From Elmis aenea (taxonomy: Eukaryota > Arthropoda > Insecta > Coleoptera > Elmidae), in contig CANTFG010000279.1 of NCBI GenBank assembly GCA_947652605.1, positions 1 through 64,000 on the forward strand: a stretch of DNA of 64,000 nucleotides, written 5' to 3'. A program made the position numbers and the translations under genes. Positions 1 to 14,800 of the stretch are shown piece by piece. Each line of letters begins with the position of its first letter. Position 1 is the stretch's first letter. A model generated the notes under the pieces. That model was not told where the DNA came from. It made no database searches and saw nothing but the letters and a program-made list of their open reading frames with translations.

Positions 1-10
1 GCACCCCTGA
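1..10. other. Non-satellite bases at the left edge
   Basis: These ten bases (gcacccctga) do not match the end of a monomer, which should read like catatgtatta here. The satellite register begins at base 11 with actaaagcac, which is monomer position 7. The stretch is too short to identify. It could be the last bases of a unique flank, a read-end error or an adapter remnant. The many indels just downstream favour a technical cause at a contig end. Confidence 0.6.
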
Positions 11-2041
11 ACTAAAGCACGGTATTTTTAGGAAATTATTAAAATTATAACCAGCTCATTGAAAGACATATGCAAAACAATTGTATTCATGTAAAGAGGC
101 GATGGATAAACTGTTCCTGTGATATACAAATCAATAATTAAAATTGTTTAGAAATAGTCGCTCAAGGAACATAAGTATTAACTAAAGCACGTATTTTTAG
201 GAAATTATTAAAAATTAAAACAGCTCATTGAAAGACATATGCAAAACAATTGTATTCATGTAAAGAGGCGATGGATAATCTGTTCCTGTGATATACAAAT
301 CAATAATTAAAATTGTTTCGAAATAGTCGCTCAAGGAACATAATGTATTAACTAAAGCACGGTATTTTTAGGAAATTATTAAAAATTAAAACCAGCTCAT
401 TGAAAGACATATGCAAAACAATTGTATTCATGTAAAGAGGCGATGGATAAACTGTTCCTGTGATATACAAATCAATAATTAAAATTGTTTCGAAATAGTC
501 GCTCAGGAACATATGTATTAACTAAAGCACGGTATTTTTAGGAAATTATTAAAAATTAAAACCAGCTCATTGAAAGACATATGCAAAACAATTGTATTCA
601 TGTAAAGAGGCGATGGATAAACTGTTCCTGTGATATACAAATCAATAATTAAAATTGTTTCGAAATAGTCGCTCAAGGAACATATGTATTAACTAAAGCA
701 CGGTATTTTTAGGAAATTATTAAAAATTAAAACCAGCTGATTGAAAGACATATGCAAAACAATTGTATTCATGTAAAGAGGCGATGGATAAACTGTTCCT
801 GTGATATACAAATCAATAATTAAAATTGTTTCGAAATAGTCGCTCAAGGAACATATGTATTAACTAAAGCACGTATTTTTAGGAAATTATTAAAATTAAA
901 ACCAGCTCATTGAAAGACATATGCAAAACAATTGTATTCATGTAAAGAGGCGATGGATAAACTGTTTTCTGTGATATACAAATCAATAATTAAAATTGTT
1001 TCGAAATAGTCGCTCAAGGAACATATGTATTAACTAAAGCACGGTATTTTTAGGAAATTATTAAAAATTAAAACCAGCTCTTGAAAGACATATGCAAAAC
1101 AATTGTATTCATGTAAAGAGGCGATGGATAAACTGTTCCTGTGATATACAAATCAATAATTAAAATTGTTTCGAATAGTCGCTCAAGGAACATATGTATT
1201 AACTAAAGCACGGTATTTTAGGACATTATTAAAAATTAAAACCAGCTCTTTGAAAGACATATGCAAAACAATTGTATTCATGTAAAGAGGCGATGGATAA
1301 ACTGTTCCTGTGATAAACAAATCAATAATTAAAATTGTTCAGAAATAGTCGCTCAGGAACATATGTATTAACTAAAGCACGTATTTTTTAGGAAATTATT
1401 AAAAATTAAAACCAGCTCATTGAAAGACATATGCAAAACAATTGTATTCATGTAAAGAGGCGATGATAAACTGTTCCTGTGATATACAAATCAATAATTA
1501 AAATTGTTTCGAAATAGTCGCTCAAGGAACATATGTATTACTAAAGCACGGTATTTTAAGAAATTATTAAAAATTAAAACCAGCTCATTGAAAGACATAT
1601 GCAAAACAATTGTATTCATGTAAAGAGCGATGGATAAACTGTTCCTGTGATATACAAATCAATAATTGAAATTGTTTCGAAATAGTCGCTCAAGGAACAT
1701 ATGTATTAACTAAAGCACGGTATTTTTAGGAAATTATTAAAATTAAAACCAGCTCTTTGAAAGACATATGCAAAACAATTGTATTCATGTAAAGAGGCGA
1801 TGGATAAACTGTTCTGTGATATACAAATCAATAATTGAAATTGTTTCGAAATAGTCGCTCAAGGAACATATGTATTAACTAAAGCACGGTATTTTTAGGA
1901 AATTATTAAAAATTAAAACCAGCTCTTTGAAAGACATATGCAAAACAATTGTATTCATGTAAAGAGGCGATGGATAAACTATTCCTGTGATATACAAATC
2001 AATAATTAAATTGTTTCGAAATAGTCGCTCAAGGAACATAT
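11..2041. repeat. Noisy array end, about 12 monomers
   Basis: Twelve monomers occupy about 15 bases fewer than twelve exact 171-bp units. The losses are mostly single bases in homopolymers: cgg to cg near 190, 883 and 1381, aaaaa to aaaa near 37, 891 and 1740, caagg to cagg near 508 and 1352, and ggcg to gcg near 1627. Landmark variants are the same as in the 11-monomer HOR to the right: ttataacc with tttag in the first monomer, ataatctg in the second, gctgattg near 737, and aggaca with gataaacaa and ttcag near 1220-1340. The order is not a clean copy of that HOR. The indel pattern looks like poorly polished long-read sequence, though an eroded array edge is possible. Confidence 0.8.
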
Positions 2042-3923
2042 GTATTAACTAAAGCACGGTATTTTTAGGAAATTATTAAAAATTAAAACCAGCTCATTGA
2101 AAGACATATGCAAAACAATTGTATTCATGTAAAGAGGCGATGGATAAACTGTTCCTGTGATATACAAATCAATAATTAAAATTGTTTAGAAATAGTCGCT
2201 CAAGGAACATAAGTATTAACTAAAGCACGGTATTTTTAGGAAATTATTAAAAATTAAAACCAGCTCATTGAAAGACATATGCAAAACAATTGTATTCATG
2301 TAAAGAAGCGATGGATAATCTGTTCCTGTGATATACAAATCAATAATTAAAATTGTTTCGAAATAGTCGCTCAAGGAACATATGTATTAACTAAAGCACG
2401 GTATTTTTAGGAAATTATTAAAAATTAAAACCAGCTCATTAGAAAGACATATGCAAAACAATTGTATTCATGTAAAGAGGCGATGGATAAACTGTTCCTG
2501 TGATATACAAATCAATAATTTAAAATTGTTTCGAAATAGTCGCTCAAGGAACATATGTATTAACTAAAGCACGGTATTTTTAGGAAATTATTAAAAATTA
2601 AACCAGCTCATTGAAAGACATATGCAAAACAATTGTATTCATGTAAAGAGGCGATGGATAAACTGTTCCTGTGATATACAAATCAATAATTAAAATGTTT
2701 CGAAATAGTCGCTCAAGGAACATATGTATTAACTAAAGCACGGTATTTTTAGGAAATTATTAAAAATTAAAACCAGCTGATTGAAAGACATATGCAAAAC
2801 AATTGTATTCATGTAAAGAGGCGATGGATAAACTGTTCCTGTGATATACAAATCAATAATTAAAATTGTTTCGAAATAGTCGCTCAAGGAACATATGTAT
2901 TAACTAAAGCACGGTATTTTTAGGAAATTATTAAAATTAAAACCAGCTGATTGAAAGACATATGCAAAACAATTGTATTCATGTAAAGAGGCGATGGATA
3001 AACTGTTCCTGTGATATACAAATCAATAATTAAAATTGTTTCGAAATAGTCGCTCAAGGAACATATGTATTAACTAAAGCACGGTATTTTTAGGAAATTA
3101 TTAAAAATTAAAACCAGCTCATTGAATGACATATGCAAAACAATTGTATTCATGTAAAGAGGCGATGGATAAACTGTTGCTGTGATATACAAATCAATAA
3201 TTAAAATTGTTTCGAAATAGTCGCTCAAGGAACATATGTATTAACTAAAGCACGGTATTTTTAGGAAATTATTAAAAATTAAAACCAGCTCTTTGAAAGA
3301 CATATGCAAAACAATTGTATTCATGTAAAGAGGCGATGGATAAACTGTTCCTGTGATATACAAATCAATAATTAAAATTGTTTCGAAATAGTCGCTCAAG
3401 GAACATATGTATTAACTAAAGCACGGTATTTTTAGGACATTATTAAAAATTAAAACCAGCTCTTTGAAAGACATATGCAAAACAATTGTATTCATGTAAA
3501 GAGGCGATGGATAAACTGTTTCCTGTGATAAACAAATCAATAATTAAAATTGTTCAGAAATAGTCGCTCAAGGAACATATGTATTAACTAAAGCACGGTA
3601 TTTTTAGGAAATTATTAAAAATTAAAACCAGCTCATTGAAAGACATATGCAAAACAATTGTATTCATGTAAAGAGGCGATGGATAAACTGTTCCTGTGAT
3701 ATACAAATCAATAATTAAAATTGTTTCGAAATAGTCGCTCAAGGAACATATGTATTAACTAAAGCACGGTATTTTTAGGAAATTATTAAAAATTAAAACC
3801 AGCTCATTGAAAGACATATGCAAAACAATTGTATTTATGTAAAGAGGGCGATGGATAAACTGTTCCTGTGATATACAAATCAATAATTAAAATTGTTTCG
3901 AAATAGTCGCTCAAGGAACATAT
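2042..3923. repeat. 11-monomer HOR, copy 1
   Basis: Eleven monomers in 1,882 bp. Diagnostic order: a tttag monomer; an aagaagcg/ataatctg monomer; two consensus-like monomers; two gctgattg monomers (near 2777 and 2948); a cattg monomer; a ctctttg monomer; an aggaca/ctctttg/gataaacaa/ttcag monomer (near 3430-3555); and two consensus-like monomers. The same order follows in the next 1,880 bp. This copy still holds scattered indels (tta insertion near 2440, lost a near 2600 and 2690, extra t near 3519, extra g near 3846), intermediate between the noisy left end and the clean remainder. Confidence 0.85.
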
Positions 3924-5803
3924 GTATTAACTAAAGCACGGTATTTTAGGAAATTATTAAAAATTATAACCAGCTCATTGAAAGACATATGCAAAACAAT
4001 TGTATTCATGTAAAGAGGCGATGGATAAACTGTTCCTGTGATATACAAATCAATAATTAAAATTGTTTAGAAATAGTCGCTCAAGGAACATATGTATTAA
4101 CTAAAGCACGGTATTTTTAGGAAATTATTAAAAATTAAAACCAGCTCATTGAAAGACATATGCAAAACAATTGTATTCATGTAAAGAAGCGATGGATAAT
4201 CTGTTCCTGTGATATACAAATCAATAATTAAAATTGTTTCGAAATAGTCGCTCAAGGAACATATGTATTAACTAAAGCACGGTATTTTTAGGAAATTATT
4301 AAAAATTAAAACCAGCTCATTGAAAGACATATGCAAAACAATTGTATTCATGTAAAGAGGCGATGGATAAACTGTTCCTGTGATATACAAATCAATAATT
4401 AAAATTGTTTCGAAATAGTCGCTCAAGGAACATATGTATTAACTAAAGCACGGTATTTTTAGGAAATTATTAAAAATTAAAACCAGCTCATTGAAAGACA
4501 TATGCAAAACAATTGTATTCATGTAAAGAGGCGATGGATAAACTGTTCCTGTGATATACAAATCAATAATTAAAATTGTTTCGAAATAGTCGCTCAAGGA
4601 ACATATGTATTAACTAAAGCACGGTATTTTTAGGAAATTATTAAAAATTAAAACCAGCTGATTGAAAGACATATGCAAAACAATTGTATTCATGTAAAGA
4701 GGCGATGGATAAACTGTTCCTGTGATATACAAATCAATAATTAAAATTGTTTCGAAATAGTCGCTCAAGGAACATATGTATTAACTAAAGCACGGTATTT
4801 TTAGGAAATTATTAAAAATTAAAACCAGCTGATTGAAAGACATATGCAAAACAATTGTATTCATGTAAAGAGGCGATGGATAAACTGTTCCTGTGATATA
4901 CAAATCAATAATTAAAATTGTTTCGAAATAGTCGCTCAAGGAACATATGTATTAACTAAAGCACGGTATTTTTAGGAAATTATTAAAAATTAAAACCAGC
5001 TCATTGAAAGACATATGCAAAACAATTGTATTCATGTAAAGAGGCGATGGATAAACTGTTTCTGTGATATACAAATCAATAATTAAAATTGTTTCGAAAT
5101 AGTCGCTCAAGGAACATATGTATTAACTAAAGCACGGTATTTTTAGGAAATTATTAAAAATTAAAACCAGCTCTTTGAAAGACATATGCAAAACAATTGT
5201 ATTCATGTAAAGAGGCGATGGATAAACTGTTCCTGTGATATACAAATCAATAATTAAAATTGTTTCGAAATAGTCGCTCAAGGAACATATGTATTAACTA
5301 AAGCACGGTATTTTTAGGACATTATTAAAAATTAAAACCAGCTCTTTGAAAGACATATGCAAAACAATTGTATTCATGTAAAGAGGCGATGGATAAACTG
5401 TTCCTGTGATAAACAAATCAATAATTAAAATTGTTCAGAAATAGTCGCTCAAGGAACATATGTATTAACTAAAGCACGGTATTTTTAGGAAATTATTAAA
5501 AATTAAAACCAGCTCATTGAAAGACATATGCAAAACAATTGTATTCATGTAAAGAGGCGATGGATAAACTGTTCCTGTGATATACAAATCAATAATTAAA
5601 ATTGTTTCGAAATAGTCGCTCAAGGAACATATGTATTAACTAAAGCACGGTATTTTTAGGAAATTATTAAAAATTAAAACCAGCTCATTGAAAGACATAT
5701 GCAAAACAATTGTATTCATGTAAAGAGGCGATGGATAAACTGTTCCTGTGATATACAAATCAATAATTAAAATTGTTTCGAAATAGTCGCTCAAGGAACA
5801 TAT
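3924..5803. repeat. 11-monomer HOR, copy 2
   Basis: This copy repeats the variant order of 2042-3923: ttataacc/tttag monomer first, then aagaagcg/ataatctg, two plain monomers, two gctgattg monomers near 4660 and 4830, a tttctg monomer, a ctctttg monomer, the aggaca/gataaacaa/ttcag monomer near 5310-5440, and two plain monomers. A third unit begins at 5804 with ttataacc but then changes to the mosaic pattern. The gctgattg family is seen only left of about 4.9 kb. Confidence 0.85.
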
Positions 5804-8800
5804 GTATTAACTAAAGCACGGTATTTTTAGGAAATTATTAAAAATTATAACCAGCTCATTGAAAGACATATGCAAAACAATTGTATTCATGTAAAGAGGC
5901 GATGGATAAACTGTTCCTGTGATATACAAATCAATACTTGAAATTGTTTCGAAATAGTCGCTCAAGGAACATATGTATTAACTAAAGCACGGTATTTTTA
6001 GGAAATTATTAAAAATTAAAACCAGCTCTTTGAAAGACATATGCAAAACAATTGTATTCATGTAAAGAGGCGATGGATAAATTGTTCCTGTGATATACAA
6101 ATCAATAATTAAAATTGTTCAGAAATAGTCGCTCAAGGAACATATGTATTAACTAAAGCACGGTATTTTTAGGAAATTATTAAAAATTAAAACCAGCTCT
6201 TTGAAAGACATATGCAAAACAATTGTATTCATGTAAAGAGGCGATGGATAAACTGTTTCTGTGATATACAAATCAATAATTAAAATTGTTTCGAAATAGT
6301 CGCTCAAGGAACATATGTATTAACTAAAGCACGGTATTTTTAGAAAATTATTAAAAATTAAAACCAGCTCTTTGAAAGACATATGCAAAACAATTGTATT
6401 CATGTAAAGAGGCGATGGATAAACTGTTCCTGTGATATACAAATCAATAATTAAAATTGTTTCGAAATAGTCGCTCAAGGAACATATGTATTAACTAAAG
6501 CACGGTATTTTTAGGAAATTATTAAAAATTAAAACCAGCTCATTGAAAGACATATGCAAAACAATTGTATTCATGTAAAGAGGCGATGGATAAACTGTTC
6601 CTGTGATATACAAATCAATAATTAAAATTGTTCAGAAATAGTCGCTCAAGGAACATATGTATTAACTAAAGCACGGTATTTTTAGGAAATTATTAAAAAT
6701 TAAAACCAGCTCATTGAAAGACATATGCAAAACAATTGTATTCATGTAAAGAGGCGATGGATAAACTGTTCCTGTAATATACAAATCAATAATTAAAATT
6801 GTTTCGAAATAGTCGCTCAAGGAACATATGTATTAACTAAAGCACGGTATTTTTAGGAAATTATTAAAAATTAAAACCAGCTCATTGAAAGACATATGCA
6901 AAACAATTGTATTCATGTAAAGAGGCGATGGATAAACTGTTTCTGTGATATACAAATCAATAATTAAAATTGTTTCGAAATAGTCGCTCAAGGAACATAT
7001 GTATTAACTAAAGCACGGTATTTTTAGGAAATTATTAAAAATTAAAACCAGCTCATTGAAAGACATATGCAAAACAATTGTATTCATGTAAAGAGGCGAT
7101 GGATAAACTGTTTCTGTGATATACAAATCAATAATTAAAATTGTTCAGAAATAGTCGCTCAAGGAACATATGTATTAACTAAAGCACGGTATTTTTAGGA
7201 AATTATTAAAAATTAAAACCAGCTTATTGAAAGACATATGCAAAACAATTGTATTCATGTAAAGAGGCGATGGATAAACTGTTCCTGTGATATACAAATC
7301 AATAATTAAAATTGTTTCGAAATAGTCGCTCAAGGAACATATGTATTAACTAAAGCACGGTATTTTTAGGAAATTATTAAAAATTAAAACCAGCTCATTG
7401 AAAGACATATGCAAAACAATTGTATTCATGTAAAGAGGCGATGGATAAACTGTTCCTGTGATATACAAATCAATAATTGAAATTGTTTCGAAATAGTCGC
7501 TTAAGGAACATATGTATTAACTAAAGCACGGTATTTTTAGGAAATTATTAAAAATTAAAACCAGCTCTTTGAAAGACATATGCAAAACAATTGTATTCAT
7601 GTAAAGAGGCGATGGATAAACTGTTCCTGTGATATACAAATCAATAATTAAAATTGTTCAGAAATAGTCGCTCAAGGAACATATGTATTAACTAAAGCAC
7701 GGTATTTTTAGGAAATTATTAAAAATTAAAACCAGCTCTTTGAAAGACATATGCAAAACAATTGTATTCATGTAAAGAGGCGATGGATAAACTGTTCCTG
7801 TGATATACAAATCAATAATTAAAATTGTTTCGAAATAGTCGCTCAAGGAACATATGTATTAACTAAAGCACGGTATTTTTAGGAAATTATTAAAAATTAA
7901 AACCAGCTCATTGAAAGACATATGCAAAACAATTGTATTCATGTAAAGAAGCGATGGATAAATTGTTCCTGTGATATACAAATCAATAATTAAAATTGTT
8001 TAGAAATAGTCGCTCAAGGAACATATGTATTAACTAAAGCACGGTATTTTTAGGAAATTATTAAAAATTAAAACCAGCTCATTGAAAGACATATGCAAAA
8101 CAATTGTATTCATGTAAAGAGGCGATGGATAAACTGTTCCTGTGATATACAAATCAATAATTAAAATTGTTTCGAAATAGTCGCTCAAGGAACATATGTA
8201 TTAACTAAAGCACGGTATTTTTAGGACATTATTAAAAATTAAAACCAGCTCTTTGAAAGACATATGCAAAACAATTGTATTCATGTAAAGAGGCGATGGA
8301 TAAACTGTTCCTGTGATATACAAATCAATAATTAAAATTGTTTCGAAATAGTCGCTCAAGGAACATATGTATTAACTAAAGCACGGTATTTTTAGGAAAT
8401 TATTAAAAATTAAAACCAGCTCATTGAAAGACATATGCAAAACAATTGTATTCATGTAAAGAGGCGATGGATAAACTGTTCCTGTGATATACAAATCAAT
8501 AATTAAAATTGTTTCGAAATAGTCGCTCAAGGAACATATGTATTAACTAAAGCACGGTATTTTTAGGAAATTATTAAAAATTAAAACCAGCTCATTGAAA
8601 GACATATGCAAAACAATTGTATTCATGTAAAGAGGCGATGGATAAACTGTTTCTGTGATATACAAATCAATAATTAAAATTGTTCAGAAATAGTCGCTCA
8701 AGGAACATATGTATTAACTAAAGCACGGTATTTTTAGGAAATTATTAAAAATTAAAACCAGCTCATTGAAAGACATATGCAAAACAATTGTATTCATGTA

Positions 8801-11800
8801 AAGAGGCGATGGATAAACTGTTCCTGTGATATACAAATCAATAATTAAAATTGTTTCGAAATAGTCGCTCAAGGAACATATGTATTAACTAAAGCACGGT
8901 ATTTTTAGGAAATTATTAAAAATTAAAACCAGCTCATTGAAAGACATATGCAAAACAATTGTATTCATGTAAAGAGGCGATGGATAAACTGTTCCTGTGA
9001 TATACAAATCAATAATTGAAATTGTTTCGAAATAGTCGCTTAAGGAACATATGTATTAACTAAAGCACGGTATTTTTAGGAAATTATTAAAAATTAAAAC
9101 CAGCTCATTGAAAGACATATGCAAAACAATTGTATTCATGTAAAGAGGCGATGGATAAACTGTTCCTGTGATATACAAATCAATAATTAAAATTGTTCAG
9201 AAATAGTCGCTCAAGGAACATATGTATTAACTAAAGCACGGTATTTTTAGGAAATTATTAAAAATTAAAACCAGCTCTTTGAAAGACATATGCAAAACAA
9301 TTGTATTCATGTAAAGAGGCGATGGATAAACTGTTCCTGTGATATACAAATCAATAATTAAAATTGTTTCCAAATAGTCGCTCAAGGAACATATGTATTA
9401 ACTAAAGCACGGTATTTTTAGGAAATTATTAAAAATTAAAACCAGCTCATTGAAAGACATATGCAAAACAATTGTATTCATGTAAAGAAGCGATGGATAA
9501 ATTGTTCCTGTGATATACAAATCAATAATTAAAATTGTTTCGAAATAGTCGCTCAAGGAACATATGTATTAACTAAAGCACGGTATTTTTAGGAAATTAT
9601 TAAAAATTAAAACCAGCTCATTGAAAGACATATGCAAAACAATTGTATTCATGTAAAGAGGCGATGGATAAACTGTTTCTGTGATATACAAATCAATAAT
9701 TAAAATTGTTTCGAAATAGTCGCTCAAGAAACATATGTATTAACTAAAGCACGGTATTTTTAGGAAATTATTAAAAATTAAAACCAGCTCATTGAAAGAC
9801 ATATGCAAAACAATTGTATTCATGTAAAGAGGCGATGGATAAACAATTTCTGTGATATACAAATCAATAATTAAAATTGTTTCGAAATAGTCGCTCAAGG
9901 AACATATGTATTAACTAAAGCACGGTATTTTTAGGAAATTATTAAAAATTAAAACCAGCTCATTGAAAGACATATGCAAAACAAGTGTATTCATGTAAAG
10001 AAGCGATGGATAAACTGTTCCTGTGATATACAAATCAATAATTAAAATTGTTTCGAAATAGTCGCTCAAGGAACATATGTATTAACTAAAGCACGGTATT
10101 TTTAGGAAATTATTAAAAATTAAAACCAGCTCATTGAAAGACATATGCAAAACAATTGTATTCATGTAAAGAGGCGATGGATAAACTGTTCCTGTGATAT
10201 ACAAATCAATAATTAAAATTGTTTCGAAATAGTCGCTCAAGGAACATATGTATTAACTAAAGCACGGTATTTTTAGGACATTATTAAAAATTAAAACCAG
10301 CTCTTTGAAAGACATATGCAAAACAATTGTATTCATGTAAAGAGGCGATGGATAAACTGTTCCTGTGATATACAAATCAATAATTAAAATTGTTTCGAAA
10401 TAGTCGCTCAAGGAACATATGTATTAACTAAAGCACGGTATTTTTAGGAAATTATTAAAAATTAAAACCAGCTCATTGAAAGACATATGCAAAACAATTG
10501 TATTCATGTAAAGAGGCGATGGATAAACTGTTCCTGTGATATACAAATCAATAATTAAAATGGTTTCGAAATAGTCGCTCAAGGAACATATGTATTAACT
10601 AAAGCACGGTATTTTTAGGAAATTATTAAAAATTAAAACCAGCTCATTGAAAGACATATGCAAAACAATTGTATTCATGTAAAGAGGCGATGGATAAACT
10701 GTTCCTGTGATATACAAATCAATAATTAAAATTGTTTCGAAATAGTCGCTCAAGGAACATATGTATTAACTAAAGCACGGTATTTTTAGGACATTATTAA
10801 AAATTAAAACCAGCTCTTTGAAAGACATATGCAAAACAATTGTATTCATGTAAAGAGGCGATGGATAAACTGTTCCTGTGATATACAAATCAATAATTAA
10901 AATTGTTCAGAAATAGTCGCTCAAGGAACATATGTATTAACTAAAGCACGGTATTTTTAGGAAATTATTAAAAATTAAAACCAGCTCTTTGAAAGACATA
11001 TGCAAAACAATTGTATTCATGTAAAGAGGCGATGGATAAACTGTTCCTGTGATATACAAATCAATAATTAAAATTGTTTCCAAATAGTCGCTCAAGGAAC
11101 ATATGTATTAACTAAAGCACGGTATTTTTAGGAAATTATTAAAAATTAAAACCAGCTCATTGAAAGACATATGCAAAACAATTGTATTCATGTAAAGAAG
11201 CGATGGATAAATTGTTCCTGTGATATACAAATCAATAATTAAAATTGTTTCCAAATAGTCGCTCAAGGAACATATGTATTAACTAAAGCACGGTATTTTT
11301 AGGAAATTATTAAAAATTAAAACCAGCTCATTGAAAGACATATGCAAAACAATTGTATTCATGTAAAGAGGCGATGGATAAACTGTTTCTGTGATATACA
11401 AATCAATAATTAAAATTGTTTCGAAATAGTCGCTCAAGAAACATATGTATTAACTAAAGCACGGTATTTTTAGGAAATTATTAAAAATTAAAACCAGCTC
11501 ATTGAAAGACATATGCAAAACAATTGTATTCATGTAAAGAGGCGATGGATAAACAATTTCTGTGATATACAAATCAATAATTAAAATTGTTTCGAAATAG
11601 TCGCTCAAGGAACATATGTATTAACTAAAGCACGGTATTTTTAGGAAATTATTAAAAATTAAAACCAGCTCATTGAAAGACATATGCAAAACAAGTGTAT
11701 TCATGTAAAGAAGCGATGGATAAACTGTTCCTGTGATATACAAATCAATAATTAAAATTGTTTCGAAATAGTCGCTCAAGGAACATATGTATTAACTAAA

Positions 11801-14800
11801 GCACGGTATTTTTAGGAAATTATTAAAAATTAAAACCAGCTCTTTGAAAGACATATGCAAAACAATTGTATTCATGTAAAGAGGCGATGGATAAATTGTT
11901 CCTGTGATATACAAATCAATAATTAAAATTGTTCAGAAATAGTCGCTCAAGGAACATATGTATTAACTAAAGCACGGTATTTTTAGGAAATTATTAAAAA
12001 TTAAAACCAGCTCTTTGAAAGACATATGCAAAACAATTGTATTCATGTAAAGAGGCGATGGATAAACTGTTTCTGTGATATACAAATCAATAATTAAAAT
12101 TGTTTCGAAATAGTCGCTCAAGGAACATATGTATTAACTAAAGCACGGTATTTTTAGAAAATTATTAAAAATTAAAACCAGCTCTTTGAAAGACATATGC
12201 AAAACAATTGTATTCTTGTAAAGAGGCGATGGATAAACTGTTCCTGTGATATACAAATCAATAATTAAAATTGTTTCGAAATAGTCGCTCAAGGAACATA
12301 TGTATTAACTAAAGCACGGTATTTTTAGGAAATTATTAAAAATTAAAACCAGCTCATTGAAAGACATATGCAAAACAATTGTATTCATGTAAAGAGGCGA
12401 TGGATAAACTGTTCCTGTGATATACAAATCAATAATTAAAATTGTTCAGAAATAGTCGCTCAAGGAACATATGTATTAACTAAAGCACGGTATTTTTAGG
12501 AAATTATTAAAAATTAAAACCAGCTCATTGAAAGACATATGCAAAACAATTGTATTCATGTAAAGAGGCGATGGATAAACTGTTCCTGTAATATACAAAT
12601 CAATAATTAAAATTGTTTCGAAATAGTCGCTCAAGGAACATATGTATTAACTAAAGCACGGTATTTTTAGGAAATTATTAAAAATTAAAACCAGCTCATT
12701 GAAAGACATATGCAAAACAATTGTATTCATGTAAAGAGGCGATGGATAAACTGTTTCTGTGATATACAAATCAATAATTAAAATTGTTTCGAAATAGTCG
12801 CTCAAGGAACATATGTATTAACTAAAGCACGGTATTTTTAGGAAATTATTAAAAATTAAAACCAGCTCATTGAAAGACATATGCAAAACAATTGTATTCA
12901 TGTAAAGAGGCGATGGATAAACTGTTTCTGTGATATACAAATCAATAATTAAAATTGTTCAGAAATAGTCGCTCAAGGAACATATGTATTAACTAAAGCA
13001 CGGTATTTTTAGGAAATTATTAAAAATTAAAACCAGCTCATTGAAAGACATATGCAAAACAATTGTATTCATGTAAAGAGGCGATGGATAAACAATTTCT
13101 GTGATATACAAATCAATAATTAAAATTGTTTCGAAATAGTCGCTCAAGGAACATATGTATTAACTAAAGCACGGTATTTTTAGGAAATTATTAAAAATTA
13201 AAACCAGCTCATTGAAAGACATATGCAAAACAAGTGTATTCATGTAAAGAAGCGATGGATAAACTGTTCCTGTGATATACAAATCAATAATTAAAATTGT
13301 TTCGAAATAGTCGCTCAAGGAACATATGTATTAACTAAAGCACGGTATTTTTAGGAAATTATTAAAAATTAAAACCAGCTCATTGAAAGACATATGCAAA
13401 ACAATTGTATTCATGTAAAGAGGCGATGGATAAACTGTTCCTGTGATATACAAATCAATAATTAAAATTGTTTCGAAATAGTCGCTCAAGGAACATATGT
13501 ATTAACTAAAGCACGGTATTTTTAGAAAATTATTAAAAATTAAAACCAGCTCTTTGAAAGACATATGCAAAACAATTGTATTCATGTAAAGAGGCGATGG
13601 ATAAACTGTTCCTGTGATATACAAATCAATAATTAAAATTGTTTCGAAATAGTCGCTCAAGGAACATATGTATTAACTAAAGCACGGTATTTTTAGGAAA
13701 TTATTAAAAATTAAAACCAGCTCATTGAAAGACATATGCAAAACAATTGTATTCATGTAAAGAGGCGATGGATAAACTGTTCCTGTGATATACAAATCAA
13801 TAATTAAAATTGTTCAGAAATAGTCGCTCAAGGAACATATGTATTAACTAAAGCACGGTATTTTTAGGAAATTATTAAAAAATAAAACCAGCTCATTGAA
13901 AGACATATGCAAAACAATTGTATTCATGTAAAGAGGCGATGGATAAACTGTTCCTGTAATATACAAATCAATAATTAAAATTGTTTCGAAATAGTCGCTC
14001 AAGGAACATATGTATTAACTAAAGCACGGTATTTTTAGGAAATTATTAAAAATTAAAACCAGCTCATTGAAAGACATATGCAAAACAATTGTATTCATGT
14101 AAAGAGGCGATGGATAAACTGTTTCTGTGATATACAAATCAATAATTAAAATTGTTTCGAAATAGTCGCTCAAGGAACATATGTATTAACTAAAGCACGG
14201 TATTTTTAGGAAATTATTAAAAATTAAAACCAGCTCATTGAAAGACATATGCAAAACAATTGTATTCATGTAAAGAGGCGATGGATAAACTGTTTCTGTG
14301 ATATACAAATCAATAATTAAAATTGTTTCGAAATAGTCGCTCAAGGAACATATGTATTAACTAAAGCACGGTATTTTTAGGAAATTATTAAAAATTAAAA
14401 CCAGCTTATTGAAAGACATATGCAAAACAATTGTATTCATGTAAAGAGGCGATGGATAAACTGTTCCTGTGATATACAAATCAATAATTAAAATTGTTTC
14501 GAAATAGTCGCTCAAGGAACATATGTATTAACTAAAGCACGGTATTTTTAGGAAATTATTAAAAATTAAAACCAGCTCATTGAAAGACATATGCAAAACA
14601 ATTGTATTCATGTAAAGAGGCGATGGATAAACTGTTCCTGTGATATACAAATCAATAATTGAAATTGTTTCGAAATAGTCGCTTAAGGAACATATGTATT
14701 AACTAAAGCACGGTATTTTTAGGAAATTATTAAAAATTAAAACCAGCTCATTGAAAGACATATGCAAAACAATTGTATTCATGTAAAGAGGCGATGGATA

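Noticed and set aside
1..10. Telomeric or unique flanking sequence at the left edge
   Set aside because: Ten bases are too few to identify, and they are next to a region with many likely sequencing errors.
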